Shown piece after piece: positions 17,905-27,058 of a stretch of 64,000 nucleotides of DNA (positions are counted from its first letter, which is position 1; each line of letters starts with the position of its first letter). The notes beneath the pieces were generated by a model, which made no database searches, was not told the DNA's origin, and worked only from the letters and a program-made list of their open reading frames with translations. This DNA comes from Rouxiella sp. S1S-2 (GTDB taxonomy: Bacteria > Pseudomonadota > Gammaproteobacteria > Enterobacterales > Enterobacteriaceae), in NCBI RefSeq assembly GCF_009208105.1, contig NZ_WFKL01000001.1, forward strand, positions 3,720,001-3,784,000, read 5' to 3'. A program made the position numbers and the translations under genes.

Positions 17905-18252
17905 TTAGAATGGATAGATGGCAGATACAGACACGGATTCGGCAATGGCGGTACCGATATTTTTAAGGCGGCACATGGTGGCACTCTCATCGTCGCGTTT
18001 AACGAACAGGCAAAGTTCACCCTCGCATTCAACGATATTACTTTCCACCTGAATCTCTCTCAAAGAAAGGTTCAAACCTTGCAAAATTTGTCTGGCACTT
18101 TCCCCTTCCGGGCTTAAAAGCTTAAGTCCGACGAGATTGCTGTCCTCATCGCCAGGCAGCGGGATAGCTTCCACTTTTATGCCCGCAAAACCTGAGAGCC
18201 AGCGATAAGTATCCGGCAGTCGGTGCACAACTGAAAAATGATCATTATTCAA
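17905..18252 (-). CDS. yejG: YejG family protein
   Basis: This 115-residue soluble protein matches E. coli YejG in length and in segments such as VVHRLPDTYRW, LVGLKLLSP, ECEGELCLFV and CRLKNIGTAIAE. The biochemical function is not established. In E. coli it also lies directly after yejF in the opposite direction, so the synteny supports the call. The ATG at 18252 opens onto a long AT-rich intergenic region. Confidence 0.9.
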   Translation of the reverse strand: MNNDHFSVVHRLPDTYRWLSGFAGIKVEAIPLPGDEDSNLVGLKLLSPEGESARQILQGLNLSLREIQVESNIVECEGELCLFVKRDDESATMCRLKNIGTAIAESVSVSAIYPF

Positions 18253-18930
18253 GGTAGTCCCCAGAAACTCTTCAACAATAAATTAACATCAACAATAATT
18301 TCACAAATCTGCAACTCATGAACCAAGGTATAACGCAGAACCGTGATTTTTTCCTGCTAAATCGCTTCAATATAACCTGTAGTTTACATCTCATTAACCA
18401 TTTAAGTACAAAGGCAGTCAATTGTGATGGTTTTTTGAGCGCTCTAGTCTATTTTTGAGATCGTGGTCGCACTTTGAGTCATTTGTAACCCTTTATGAAT
18501 CATTTCTCAACCGATTTCAACCATCGCAGTTACCTTTTTGACTCCAAAATGTCACATAATTTAAACAAAGCTCTTTGTTCATAAATTTTAAATTTATACT
18601 TATCAATTATTTATATAATACACATTTGGTTAATAACAAATGAACCATTTGATTCAAAATGCTGCACTAATTTTATCATTTTCAACATTATCATTGTTAT
18701 TTAATTGTTAAATTGAACCAAAATGAAAACGAAATGTTATTTTTTAGCACGATTTGTTAGCGCCTTTTAATTGGTGTGGGATTATCATCCACACCGTTTT
18801 TACTGGATTACCCTATCACTGAGGCATTGAACCTCCTCCAAGAGGCCCTGCGCTTCTACGTAACCAAAAAAATAATAATAACTTTTGGCAAGCCGCTGGC
18901 TTATTTCCCCCGAAATTAAAGAGAGTTGAG
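18253..18930. other. AT-rich noncoding region between yejG and the gluconate dehydrogenase operon
   Basis: This is 678 bases with no credible gene on either strand, visibly AT-rich (notably 18540-18760). It must hold the yejG promoter and the dehydrogenase promoter. It contains a hairpin followed by a T run at 18773-18801. It also marks the point where collinearity with the E. coli yei-yej block ends. Confidence 0.6.
18773..18801 (+). terminator. Hairpin plus T run upstream of the gluconate dehydrogenase operon (terminator or attenuator)
   Basis: GGTGTGG pairs perfectly with CCACACC across a nine-base loop and is followed after one base by TTTTT. It sits about 130 bases upstream of the first dehydrogenase gene on the same strand, with no gene before it on that strand since yejF ended at 17891. 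It could end a small RNA or attenuate the operon. Confidence 0.5.
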
Positions 18931-19548
18931 ATGGACAAAAATCCTTCACTTTTTGACTTAACCACCCAGAAAAATGGTACCGGTTTCAGTCGTCGTGACA
19001 TGCTTAAAGGCGTGGGTTCGGCAATGGTGGCTGCTACCCTGTTAGGCTTCCCTTTTTTGACCCAGGCTGAAAAAGATACTGCGACAGGTGATCCGGTAAT
19101 TTTTTCACAGTTTTTTTTGATTTCTCAGGCAATTACTGAGCATCAGGATCTGAGCCCTGGCATGTCAGCGCGCTTTTTCAACGCTTTCTATCAGGGTAAT
19201 TCGCAGTTTCCTGCCCAAGTAAGTAAATTGTATTCACTGCTAAAACCGAATCTGCGTGCAAAACAATTTCAGGATCTCGCCAAACAAAATGGACTTGGTG
19301 ACCTGCTGACCAGCATCATTACCGGCTGGTACACCGGCACAGTCAAAAATGGTACCGATTCCATATTAATTTCCTATAAAGATGCGCTGATGTACCGTCC
19401 GGTCAGTGATGGATTGATCGTGCCAACTTACTGCGGCAACGGCCCGCTGTGGTTTACCGCCGCACCGCCCGCGGCATCCATGCCGGAATATATGAATGAA
19501 GAGCGCTTGAAAGCGACGCCCGACCTTGATAACACGAGTAAAGCATAA
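18931..19548 (+). CDS. Gluconate 2-dehydrogenase gamma (small) subunit, Tat signal
   Basis: This 205-residue protein belongs to the gluconate 2-dehydrogenase subunit 3 family. A twin-arginine signal SRRDMLKGVGS (Arg21-Arg22) is followed by a hydrophobic stretch ending near LTQA, so the folded complex is probably exported by Tat. In the characterised FAD-dependent gluconate, sorbitol and glucose dehydrogenases this subunit acts as a hitch-hiker or chaperone for the flavoprotein, which lacks its own signal. Its stop codon overlaps the start of the catalytic-subunit gene by one base. Sequence alone cannot separate gluconate from related sugar-acid substrates, but the ketogluconate genes nearby support gluconate. 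Confidence 0.88.
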   Translation: MDKNPSLFDLTTQKNGTGFSRRDMLKGVGSAMVAATLLGFPFLTQAEKDTATGDPVIFSQFFLISQAITEHQDLSPGMSARFFNAFYQGNSQFPAQVSKLYSLLKPNLRAKQFQDLAKQNGLGDLLTSIITGWYTGTVKNGTDSILISYKDALMYRPVSDGLIVPTYCGNGPLWFTAAPPAASMPEYMNEERLKATPDLDNTSKA

Positions 19549-21203
19549 TGAATAAACCTACTTTTACCGCAGACGGCGACGCTTCTGCTGACGTCATTAT
19601 TGTTGGTTCAGGGATTGTTGGCGGCATGATTGCCGACCAAATGGTGAGTTTGGGTCACTCCGTGCTGGTGCTGGAAGCCGGTTTACGCATCGAGCGCGCG
19701 CAGGCGGTGGAAAACTGGCGCAATATGCCGTTCGCCAACCGTGCCGGTTCCGACTTTCAGGGGCTGTATCCGCAATCGGAACTGGCACCTGCCCCGCTTT
19801 ATTTTCCAAAAAATAACTATGTAAATCTGACCGGTCCGAGCGCCAGCAGTTTCCAGCAAGGTTATCTGCGCACCGTAGGCGGCACGACCTGGCACTGGGC
19901 TGCCTCATGTTGGCGCCACCTGCCTAACGACTTCAAAATGAAAACGCTTTATGGCGTGGGCCGCGACTGGCCAATTTCCTATGAAGAACTGGAGCCGTAC
20001 TACTGCCGCGCCGAAGACGAAATTGGCGTGGCCGGCCCAAGTGACCCCGAGCTACAGTCGCCGTCTGAGCGCAGCAAACCTTATCCGATGGAGCAGGTAC
20101 CTTACGCCTACGGTGATACCCGTTTCGCCGAAGTGGTCAACCCGCACGGTTTTAAATCAGTGCCTATTCCACAGGGTCGCAGCACGCGTCCGTGGAACGG
20201 TCGCCCGACCTGCTGCGGTAACAACAACTGCCAGCCTATTTGCCCGATTGGCGCCATGTATAATGGTATCAGTCACGTTGAACGCGCCGAAAACAAAGGC
20301 GCGGTGGTGTTGGCAGAATCCGTGGTTTACAAGATTGACACTGACGAAAACAACCGCGTGACCGCCGTTCACTGGCTCGACAACAAAAAGCAGTCGCACA
20401 AAGCCACCGGTAAAGTGTTCGCACTCGCCTGTAACGGCATTGAAACTCCGCGCCTGCTGCTGATTGCCGCCAACGAAAAAAACCCGAACGGTATTGCCAA
20501 CTCTTCTGACCACGTTGGCCGTAACATGATGGATCACTCAGGGTTCCACTGCACCTTTATTGCCTCGGAACCGCTGTGGATTGGGCGTGGCCCCGCGCAG
20601 AGCAGCTGTTTAGTCGGCCCGCGTGACGGTGATTTCCGCTCGCAGTATTCGGCCAACAAGATGATCCTCAACAACATCAGCCAAGTGATCCCGGCCACTA
20701 ACAAAGCGCTGGAAATGGGCCTGGTGGGCGAAGAGCTGGATGCCGAAATTCGTCGTCGCTCAATCTATGGCGTTGATTTATCGATAAGTCTTGAGCCGCT
20801 TCCCGATCCGAATAACCGCCTGACGCTAAGCAAAACCCGTAAAGACCCACACGGCCTGCCATGCCCGGATATTCACTACGACGTCGGTGACTATGTGCGT
20901 GAAGGTGCCACTGCGGCACACAAACAGCTGGAAGCGATCGGCAAACTTTTTATGGCCGAAGATTTCAACATCACCACCAGCCTGAACGCCAATAACCACA
21001 TTATGGGCGGAACCATTATGGGCAACGACCCTAAAGACTCGGTGGTAAATGGTGACTGTCGCACCCACGACCACGCTAATCTGTGGCTGCCGGGCGGCGG
21101 TGCCATTCCCTCATCCAGCGTGGTCAACAGTACTTTGACCATGGCGGCCCTGGCGCTCAAAGCCGCTGATGATATGGCTAAGTCTCTGGCAGGTAATGCA
21201 TGA
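19548..21203 (+). CDS. Gluconate 2-dehydrogenase flavoprotein (GMC oxidoreductase) subunit
   Basis: This 551-residue GMC-family oxidoreductase has an N-terminal FAD-binding fold (DVIIVGSGIVGGMIAD, then VLVLEAG) and the C-terminal GMC catalytic block with HIMGGTIMGND and NSTLTMAALALKAAD. Cys222, Cys223, Cys228 and Cys232 in CCGNNNCQPIC match the spacing of the [3Fe-4S] cluster ligands of Burkholderia FAD-glucose dehydrogenase, so electrons probably pass from FAD through this cluster to the cytochrome subunit. It should oxidise gluconate at C2 in the periplasm. It has no signal peptide of its own and would be exported with the gamma subunit. It overlaps the cytochrome gene by four bases (ATGA). 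Confidence 0.9.
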   Translation: MNKPTFTADGDASADVIIVGSGIVGGMIADQMVSLGHSVLVLEAGLRIERAQAVENWRNMPFANRAGSDFQGLYPQSELAPAPLYFPKNNYVNLTGPSASSFQQGYLRTVGGTTWHWAASCWRHLPNDFKMKTLYGVGRDWPISYEELEPYYCRAEDEIGVAGPSDPELQSPSERSKPYPMEQVPYAYGDTRFAEVVNPHGFKSVPIPQGRSTRPWNGRPTCCGNNNCQPICPIGAMYNGISHVERAENKGAVVLAESVVYKIDTDENNRVTAVHWLDNKKQSHKATGKVFALACNGIETPRLLLIAANEKNPNGIANSSDHVGRNMMDHSGFHCTFIASEPLWIGRGPAQSSCLVGPRDGDFRSQYSANKMILNNISQVIPATNKALEMGLVGEELDAEIRRRSIYGVDLSISLEPLPDPNNRLTLSKTRKDPHGLPCPDIHYDVGDYVREGATAAHKQLEAIGKLFMAEDFNITTSLNANNHIMGGTIMGNDPKDSVVNGDCRTHDHANLWLPGGGAIPSSSVVNSTLTMAALALKAADDMAKSLAGNA

Positions 21204-22615
21204 AAAAATTACTGAGTTTAGGCTTGCTGAGTGCGGTACTCGGCGGTTTTGCAGGACTGGCTTCGGCACAGGACAGCCAGCTAGACCTGATTGCCAAAGG
21301 AAAATGGGTCGCTACCGCAGCCGACTGTCAGGCCTGTCATACCAATCCGGAAGGTGGCAAAGCGTTTGCCGGTGATTATCCGATTCAATCGCCAATGGGC
21401 ACCATTTTCACCACCAATATTACGCCGTCTAAAAAGTACGGTATCGGCAACTATAGCGAAGAGCAGTTCAGCCGCGCGGTGCGCGATGGCGTGCGCCCAG
21501 ACGGCGAAAACCTCTATCCGGCAATGCCCTACACGTCTTACAGCCACATGAGCGATGACGATATCAAGGCGATGTATGCCTACTTCCAGCACGGCGTACA
21601 GCCTGTTGATGCGCCGACCAAGGTCACCGCGCTGCCCTTCCCGTTTAATATGCGTATTGCAATGGCGGGCTGGAATATGCTGTACCTCGACAGCTCGGCT
21701 TTCAAGCCTGACCCGTCTAAAAGCGATGAATGGAACCGCGGTGCTTATCTGGTTAACGGCGCTGGCCACTGCGACACCTGCCATACGCCGCGTAACCTGA
21801 TGATGGGTGAAGTGACGTCGAAACCGCTGGCCGGCGGCATGGTCGGCCCGTGGTATGCGCCAAACATCAGTGCAGACCCGGTGAGTGGTATTGGTAACTG
21901 GACGCAAGCCCAGCTGGTTGAGTACATGAAAACCGGCCGTACCCTAGGTAAAAACCAGGCGGCCGGGCCGATGGCCGAAGCCGTACAGAACAGTCTGCAA
22001 TACCTGCCGGAGTCAGACCTAAACGCCATTGCTTTCTACCTGAAAAACAGCACGCCGGTACGCGACCCTGCTGACAAACAGGCCGCAGACAGCTTTGGTC
22101 CCAAGCAGGTAAACGTTGAAGATGGCCTTCGCGGTGCGCATCCTTATAATGCCAATAACACCATTATCGGTGGCGCGGCGCTGTTCAGCGGCTATTGTGC
22201 CAGCTGTCACCAGCCCGACGGCGGCGGCAGTAAAAATCAGGCTTATCCTTCGCTGTATAACAATACTGCAACTGGCTTGACCAATGCCTCCAACCTGATT
22301 TCCGCCATTCTTTACGGCGTAGACCGCCAGGTGGGTGACCAGCATGTGCTGATGCCGAAGTTTGGCGAAGGCTCCTACGTGGGTCAGTTAACCGATGCTC
22401 AGATTGCCGATATCTCCAACTACGTGCTGACGAACTACGGTAATCCTGACGTTCAGGTTACGGAACACGACGTGGCCGTGCTACGCGGCGGCGGTCCAGT
22501 GACGCTGTTGGCTAAACTACAGCCGTTCATGGCACCGGCGATGGTGATAGGCGTAATTGTTGTACTGCTGCTTATCTTCTGGCTGGTGAGAAGGCGCAAA
22601 ACCCGCGCTCGCTAA
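21200..22615 (+). CDS. Gluconate 2-dehydrogenase triheme cytochrome c subunit
   Basis: This 471-residue c-type cytochrome has a Sec signal (cleavage near ASA-QD, residue 23), three heme-binding motifs CQACH (43-47), CDTCH (191-195) and CASCH (333-337), and a C-terminal membrane anchor (MVIGVIVVLLLIFWLV followed by Arg/Lys). It matches the cytochrome subunit of membrane-bound gluconate and sorbitol dehydrogenases, which passes electrons from the flavoprotein to ubiquinone. It is the third gene of the operon and is followed by a strong terminator. Confidence 0.92.
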   Translation: MKKLLSLGLLSAVLGGFAGLASAQDSQLDLIAKGKWVATAADCQACHTNPEGGKAFAGDYPIQSPMGTIFTTNITPSKKYGIGNYSEEQFSRAVRDGVRPDGENLYPAMPYTSYSHMSDDDIKAMYAYFQHGVQPVDAPTKVTALPFPFNMRIAMAGWNMLYLDSSAFKPDPSKSDEWNRGAYLVNGAGHCDTCHTPRNLMMGEVTSKPLAGGMVGPWYAPNISADPVSGIGNWTQAQLVEYMKTGRTLGKNQAAGPMAEAVQNSLQYLPESDLNAIAFYLKNSTPVRDPADKQAADSFGPKQVNVEDGLRGAHPYNANNTIIGGAALFSGYCASCHQPDGGGSKNQAYPSLYNNTATGLTNASNLISAILYGVDRQVGDQHVLMPKFGEGSYVGQLTDAQIADISNYVLTNYGNPDVQVTEHDVAVLRGGGPVTLLAKLQPFMAPAMVIGVIVVLLLIFWLVRRRKTRAR

Positions 22616-22632
22616 CTTTCAAGCATAGTGAA

Positions 22633-22664
22633 AAGGGAGAGGACCTCGGTGCTCTCCCTTTTTT
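22633..22664 (+). terminator. Rho-independent terminator after the gluconate dehydrogenase operon
   Basis: AAGGGAGAG pairs with CTCTCCCTT around a ten-base loop and is followed by further T residues. It lies just after the cytochrome gene and overlaps the 3' end of the convergent LysR gene, so it may act in both directions. Confidence 0.85.
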
Positions 22665-23550
22665 ATATAAAGGGCAGGTGAAATCTTTCTGTTAATGCAT
22701 CAATGAAGGTTCTTACCCGCGGATTAGTAAATTTAGCAGGGAAATATAAAGCATAAAGATGATGAGTTTTATAAAAAACCTTATCGTCAAGATTCAATGC
22801 CACCAACTTCCCACTCTTTAAATGCTCGCCGGCTAAATATAAAGGCAAATAGGCCATCCCCTGATGATTCAGTACGCACTGTAAAATAGCCAGACTTGAG
22901 TTTATTTTAGTAAAAATAACGTCTTCATTATTTTCAACAATATTCACATTCATCATGGGGTAACTAAAAATATGATGACCACTCAGACAGTTTATTGATT
23001 CAGGCGTACCCTTTTTATGCAGGTACTCGGTTGAAGCACAATAAACCCAATCAATATTACAAATCTTGCGCATAGAATAATTTTCAGGAGGAACCGTGCT
23101 TATCCTGAGAGCAATATCATAGTGGGTATCGTTTAGATTAATGCACCGATCGTTCAAATCCACGTCAAAAGTGACACTGCTATTCTTCTTAACGTATTCA
23201 TTAATCAATGAAAAAATGTGGGTGTAACCGAAGGCCATAGAGCAGGTTAACTTCAGCTCCCCACTGGGCCTTTGATTATAATGGATGGTCGAGTTTATTG
23301 TATCATCAAGATCGTCTAATAAACCTTTAGATTTTTCATAAAAATTGCGTCCTGCATCTGTTAAAAATAAACTCCTGGTGGTCCTTTTTATTAATGTAAC
23401 ATTCAATAAACTTTCAAGTAATTGCAAACTTTTACTCACCGACGAAACGCTTACATTTAACGAGTGTGCAGCATCACTAATACTGAGCAAGTCGACAACG
23501 CGAACAAAACTTTCAATCTGTTTAAGTGAAGGATGTCTTGGACTGTTCAT
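22663..23550 (-). CDS. LysR-family transcriptional regulator, AT-rich
   Basis: This 295-residue LysR regulator has an N-terminal helix-turn-helix (SISDAAHSLNVSVSSVSKSLQLLE, about residues 20-43) and a periplasmic-binding-protein-like effector domain (FGYTHIFSLINEY, DIALRIS). It is transcribed away from the symporter-metC pair, so it most likely controls that pair. The gene is much richer in A and T than the flanking operons: bases 22741-22800 contain only 16 G or C. This suggests recent acquisition. The ATG at 23550 is used here; the frame continues two codons up to a TTG. The ribosome site is weak. The inducer is unknown. Confidence 0.85.
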   Translation of the reverse strand: MNSPRHPSLKQIESFVRVVDLLSISDAAHSLNVSVSSVSKSLQLLESLLNVTLIKRTTRSLFLTDAGRNFYEKSKGLLDDLDDTINSTIHYNQRPSGELKLTCSMAFGYTHIFSLINEYVKKNSSVTFDVDLNDRCINLNDTHYDIALRISTVPPENYSMRKICNIDWVYCASTEYLHKKGTPESINCLSGHHIFSYPMMNVNIVENNEDVIFTKINSSLAILQCVLNHQGMAYLPLYLAGEHLKSGKLVALNLDDKVFYKTHHLYALYFPAKFTNPRVRTFIDALTERFHLPFI

Positions 23551-23614
23551 TTTCAACTTTAATTAAAAAGTGTTTCCATAAAACAACAGTAAACCATGAT
23601 TGCAAATCAATTAG

Positions 23615-23632
23615 AATCGTATCAGTACGATT
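23615..23632. promoter_or_regulatory. Perfect inverted repeat, candidate LysR operator
   Basis: AATCGTA and TACGATT are perfect complements separated by TCAG. The site lies in the 166-base region between the divergent LysR gene and symporter gene, 65 bases from the former and 85 from the latter, the usual place for a LysR-type operator. Binding is inference. Confidence 0.5.
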
Positions 23633-23716
23633 AACACCAAAAAAAGCCCCTGTAAATTTTAATTATAAAATAAATTTAACCAATACGTTAGTGCAACAAC
23701 TAACTAAGGTGAATAA

Positions 23717-24964
23717 ATGTTGAAAGCCATACTGCAAAATTACAAATCATCAATATTACTGGTTATTGCCTTAGCAATAGGCGGCTTTATTGGTATGACA
23801 TTCCCCTCGATTGCGAAAGAAGTTAAACCAATCGGTGAAATATTTTTAAACTTACTCTTTATGACCATCGTCCCGCTAGTCGGTGTCAGTGTGATGTCTT
23901 CCATCGCTAAAATGACTGATCTCAGAAAGCTGGGAAAAATACTCCTGCTCGTCATCATCATCTCTTTACTCATGCCTTTAGTCGCCTCATTAACCATGAT
24001 TGGCCTGCATGAAATTTACAACCCAGCGAAAGGAATCATTGTCACCTTTGAGCAATCATTTGAAGGTAATGCCGGAGGAATGAACTTTGTAGAAATGGTG
24101 ACAGCCAGCGATTTTATTGGCCTGTTGAGTAAAAAGAACATTCTGGCACTGATCATTATGTCAATTATTGGCGGAATTGCTATCGGGCAAGCCGGTGAGT
24201 CGGGTCAGAAAATATCGTCGTTATTAGATGCCGCTAACGACGTCATAATGAAGTTAATTTCAATCATAATGAAATTAGCGCCGCTGGGACTGGGCTGTTA
24301 TTTCGCGGATACCATGGCCAGCCAAGACCCCAAGTTGGTGATCACTTTTGGTAGCGTCATTGCTATGTTCTTTGTGACCAGCCTGGTCTACTTTATTTTT
24401 GCCTCAACGTTTTATTCATGGATAGCAGGAGGCCTTCCGGCCATCAAATCCTTCTGGAAATATATGATGGAACCTGCGGCGACATCATTAGGAACTTGCT
24501 CCTCCCTCGCTTCGTTGCCAGTGACTATTCGTGCGGCCAAAAAAATGGGACTTAATGATGACATAGTCAACGTCAGCCTGCCTTTGCTTGCCAATTTAAA
24601 CAAGGGCGGTGTGGCAATGATTGCTACGCTAAAAGTCCTGTTTATTTATCAGATATTAGGCATCCCCTTTGATACTCAAGCGCTGTTGCTGACACTGATG
24701 ATTGCGGTTATTTCAGCCATCATCGTAGGCGGCGTACCCGGCGGAGCCTTCCTCGGCGAGATTTTTATTGTGACTACCCTTGGATTGCCGCTCGAAGCTA
24801 TTCCAATGTTGGTTATTTTAGGCGCTATCACTGACGCCCCGGCCACGATGCTCAACGTGGTGAATGATCTTAACGCGACCCAAATAATTCAACGATTTTG
24901 CGGTAACAAAAAGCCCGCAGGCAAAGATACGCCCCCTATAAATCAACTCGCTACTGACGTTTAA
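23717..24964 (+). CDS. Dicarboxylate/amino acid:cation symporter (DAACS family)
   Basis: This 415-residue inner-membrane symporter has the glutamate-transporter fold: repeated hydrophobic helices, the re-entrant-loop region EPAATSLGTCSSLASLPVTIRAAKK, and the C-terminal VGGVPGGAFLGE and DAPATMLNVVND segments that carry substrate and sodium in this family. Family members carry glutamate, aspartate, C4-dicarboxylates, serine or cystine. It is followed after 12 bases by a cystathionine beta-lyase-type gene, so a sulfur amino acid (as for TcyP, a cystine carrier of this family) is a sensible guess. The ATG at 23717 has AAGGTG upstream. Neighbour LysR is divergent. Confidence 0.88.
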   Translation: MLKAILQNYKSSILLVIALAIGGFIGMTFPSIAKEVKPIGEIFLNLLFMTIVPLVGVSVMSSIAKMTDLRKLGKILLLVIIISLLMPLVASLTMIGLHEIYNPAKGIIVTFEQSFEGNAGGMNFVEMVTASDFIGLLSKKNILALIIMSIIGGIAIGQAGESGQKISSLLDAANDVIMKLISIIMKLAPLGLGCYFADTMASQDPKLVITFGSVIAMFFVTSLVYFIFASTFYSWIAGGLPAIKSFWKYMMEPAATSLGTCSSLASLPVTIRAAKKMGLNDDIVNVSLPLLANLNKGGVAMIATLKVLFIYQILGIPFDTQALLLTLMIAVISAIIVGGVPGGAFLGEIFIVTTLGLPLEAIPMLVILGAITDAPATMLNVVNDLNATQIIQRFCGNKKPAGKDTPPINQLATDV

Positions 24965-24976
24965 AAAGGAAATATC

Positions 24977-26167
24977 ATGTCGAATAAAATAGAAACAATG
25001 TTAGTCAATGCAGGTCGAGATAAGAAGTTTTGCCACGGCGCGGTCAACCCGGTGGTGCAACGCGCCTCATCTATTGTCTTTGATTCGGTGGCGAGTAAAA
25101 AACACGCGACAAAGCTCAGGGCTGAAGGTGAACTGTTTTATGGTCGCCGCGGCACCTTAACCCACTTTGCCTTGCAGCAGGCGATGACAGAGATTGAAGG
25201 TGGTGCAGGCTGTGCGCTTTATCCCTGCGGTGCGGCAGCGGTGGCCAATACAATTTTGGCCTTCGTTAAACAGGGAGATCATATTTTAGTCACAGAAAGT
25301 GCCTACGAACCGACTCAAGATTTTTGCACTAAAACCTTGACCCGTCTCGGCGTGACCACGACCTATTTCCCGCCTATCATCAGCAGTGATAGTGGGATAG
25401 CTGCATTAATTCAGCAGAATACGCGTCTCGTTTTTCTAGAGTCGCCAAGCTCTATTACCATGGAAGTACAAGATATTCCTGGATTGGTTAAGCAAATAAA
25501 ATCGATTAATCCTGAAATCATTATAGTGATAGACAATACATGGGCGGCTGGCGTGCTGTTTAAACCGCTACAGCACGGCGTCGATATTTCTGTTCAAGCG
25601 GGAACCAAATATTTAATCGGCCATTCTGATGCCATGATCGGCACGGCGGTCAGTAACGCCCGCTGTTGGGATACGCTTCGCGAAAACTCTTACTTGATGG
25701 GACAAACGGTTGATGCAGACACGGCTTATCTCGCCAGCCGCGGATTGCGGACTCTTGGAGTGAGGCTTGCTCAACACCATAAAAGTGGTCTTGAGGTTGC
25801 CAACTGGTTAGCCCAGCATCCCAGAGTGGCGCGCGTTAATCATCCCGCCCTGCCTGAATGTCCCGGCCATGAATTCTATGTCAGAGACTTTAGCGGATCG
25901 TCTGGTTTGTTTTCATTCGTTCTTGATACCAAACTCGATGATACTGAACTCGCCCATTATCTGGACCCTTTCACCCACTTTAAGATGGCCTATTCTTGGG
26001 GTGGATTCGAGTCATTGATTCTGGCAAATCAACCTGATGAGATGGCGGCCATTCGCCCTGCAACGGGTGTCACGTTTACGGGAACGTTAATTCGCTTACA
26101 TATTGGCTTAGAAAACGTTGAAGATTTGTTGGAAGACTTGCAGGCAGGATTCGAGAGGATCAGTTAG
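24977..26167 (+). CDS. metC: Cystathionine beta-lyase-type PLP enzyme (MetC)
   Basis: This 396-residue enzyme of the Cys/Met metabolism PLP family is close to E. coli MetC along its whole length (for example [61 protein letters not shown]). The PLP lysine is in [16 protein letters not shown] near residue 211. MetC splits cystathionine to homocysteine, pyruvate and ammonia and also acts on cystine and other S-linked Cys derivatives. It is co-transcribed with a DAACS symporter under a divergent LysR regulator, a context unlike the usual solitary metC, so it may be a second, catabolic copy. A perfect inverted-repeat terminator follows. Confidence 0.9.
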   Translation: MSNKIETMLVNAGRDKKFCHGAVNPVVQRASSIVFDSVASKKHATKLRAEGELFYGRRGTLTHFALQQAMTEIEGGAGCALYPCGAAAVANTILAFVKQGDHILVTESAYEPTQDFCTKTLTRLGVTTTYFPPIISSDSGIAALIQQNTRLVFLESPSSITMEVQDIPGLVKQIKSINPEIIIVIDNTWAAGVLFKPLQHGVDISVQAGTKYLIGHSDAMIGTAVSNARCWDTLRENSYLMGQTVDADTAYLASRGLRTLGVRLAQHHKSGLEVANWLAQHPRVARVNHPALPECPGHEFYVRDFSGSSGLFSFVLDTKLDDTELAHYLDPFTHFKMAYSWGGFESLILANQPDEMAAIRPATGVTFTGTLIRLHIGLENVEDLLEDLQAGFERIS

Positions 26168-26189
26168 CGTTATTTCTAGCTGTGCTTAA

Positions 26190-26221
26190 TTTTCTGCCTG
26201 TAAGACAGCACAGGCAGAAAA
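26190..26221. terminator. Bidirectional terminator between metC and the SDR gene
   Basis: TTTTCTGCCTGT and ACAGGCAGAAAA form a perfect 12-base-pair stem around an eight-base loop. The A and T ends provide a weak U run in each direction, fitting the convergent genes on either side. Confidence 0.75.
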
Positions 26222-26238
26222 TGGCAGGTTAAATCAAA

Positions 26239-26994
26239 TTATCCGCGCCCCACAAACGGCATTGCAGTCGCCATAACTGTCAGCGTCAGAATATTGGTAC
26301 CGTCGGGTTGGTTGGCCATAAACGCCACGGCGTCCCCGACTTTATCCGCTGGCATTACCGGCTCCTGCGCCAGTTCAAAATCTGCCTGCAGTCGGCCACT
26401 CAGCGCCTTATTCCCCATGTCCGTCGCCGCATTGCCCACGTCAATTTGCCCACAGGCGATGTTATACTGGCGACCGTCGAGCGAAGTACTCTTGGTCAGA
26501 CCGGTAATGGCGTGCTTGCTTGCGGTATACGCCGCGGAGTAAGGACGCGGAGTATGGGCCGAAATTGATCCATTATTGATAATTCGACCGCCCATTGGCT
26601 TTTGCTGTTTCATCAGCCGAACAGCCGCCTGGGTACAAAGATAGGCGCCGTTCAGATTGGTATTGATGACGGCCAGCCAGTCTTCGTAGGGCTGATCTTC
26701 AATCGGTTGCTCTTTCACATTAGTACCGGCGTTATTGAACAACACGTCGAGGCGGCCATAGGTTTCCTGAACGGTTGCAAACAGCGCAGCCACCGACTCA
26801 GGGCGGGTGACGTCAACCGTCAGAGCATGAACCTGACCTGGCTCAAACTGCTCGGCGGCCTTGTCGAGCTTTTCCTGACTGCGACCGGTCAGAATGACCA
26901 GAAAACCGCTGGCAACCAAAGACTTGGCGGCGCTCAGTCCGATACCGCTTCCCGCTCCGGTAATCAGAGCAATTTTCTTTTCAGTGTTAATCAT
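26239..26994 (-). CDS. Short-chain dehydrogenase/reductase of unknown substrate
   Basis: This 251-residue classical SDR has the cofactor motif TGAGSGIG, the structural NNAG motif, and a catalytic Ser in NNGSISAHTPRPYSAAYTASKH with the YxxxK pair (Tyr then Lys four residues later). It lies 64 bases downstream of idnO on the same strand without a terminator, so it is probably co-transcribed and acts on a related sugar acid. It is not IdnD (a zinc-type medium-chain enzyme). The ATG at 26994 has GGGA about eight bases upstream; an in-frame TTG lies four codons earlier. The substrate is unknown. Confidence 0.82.
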   Translation of the reverse strand: MINTEKKIALITGAGSGIGLSAAKSLVASGFLVILTGRSQEKLDKAAEQFEPGQVHALTVDVTRPESVAALFATVQETYGRLDVLFNNAGTNVKEQPIEDQPYEDWLAVINTNLNGAYLCTQAAVRLMKQQKPMGGRIINNGSISAHTPRPYSAAYTASKHAITGLTKSTSLDGRQYNIACGQIDVGNAATDMGNKALSGRLQADFELAQEPVMPADKVGDAVAFMANQPDGTNILTLTVMATAMPFVGRG

Positions 26995-27058
26995 ACGATT
27001 TCCCAAAGTTTGCCTTTTTTTAAATTGCTCAGCGGAGTCGTTAATCAGTTCAGCAAAC

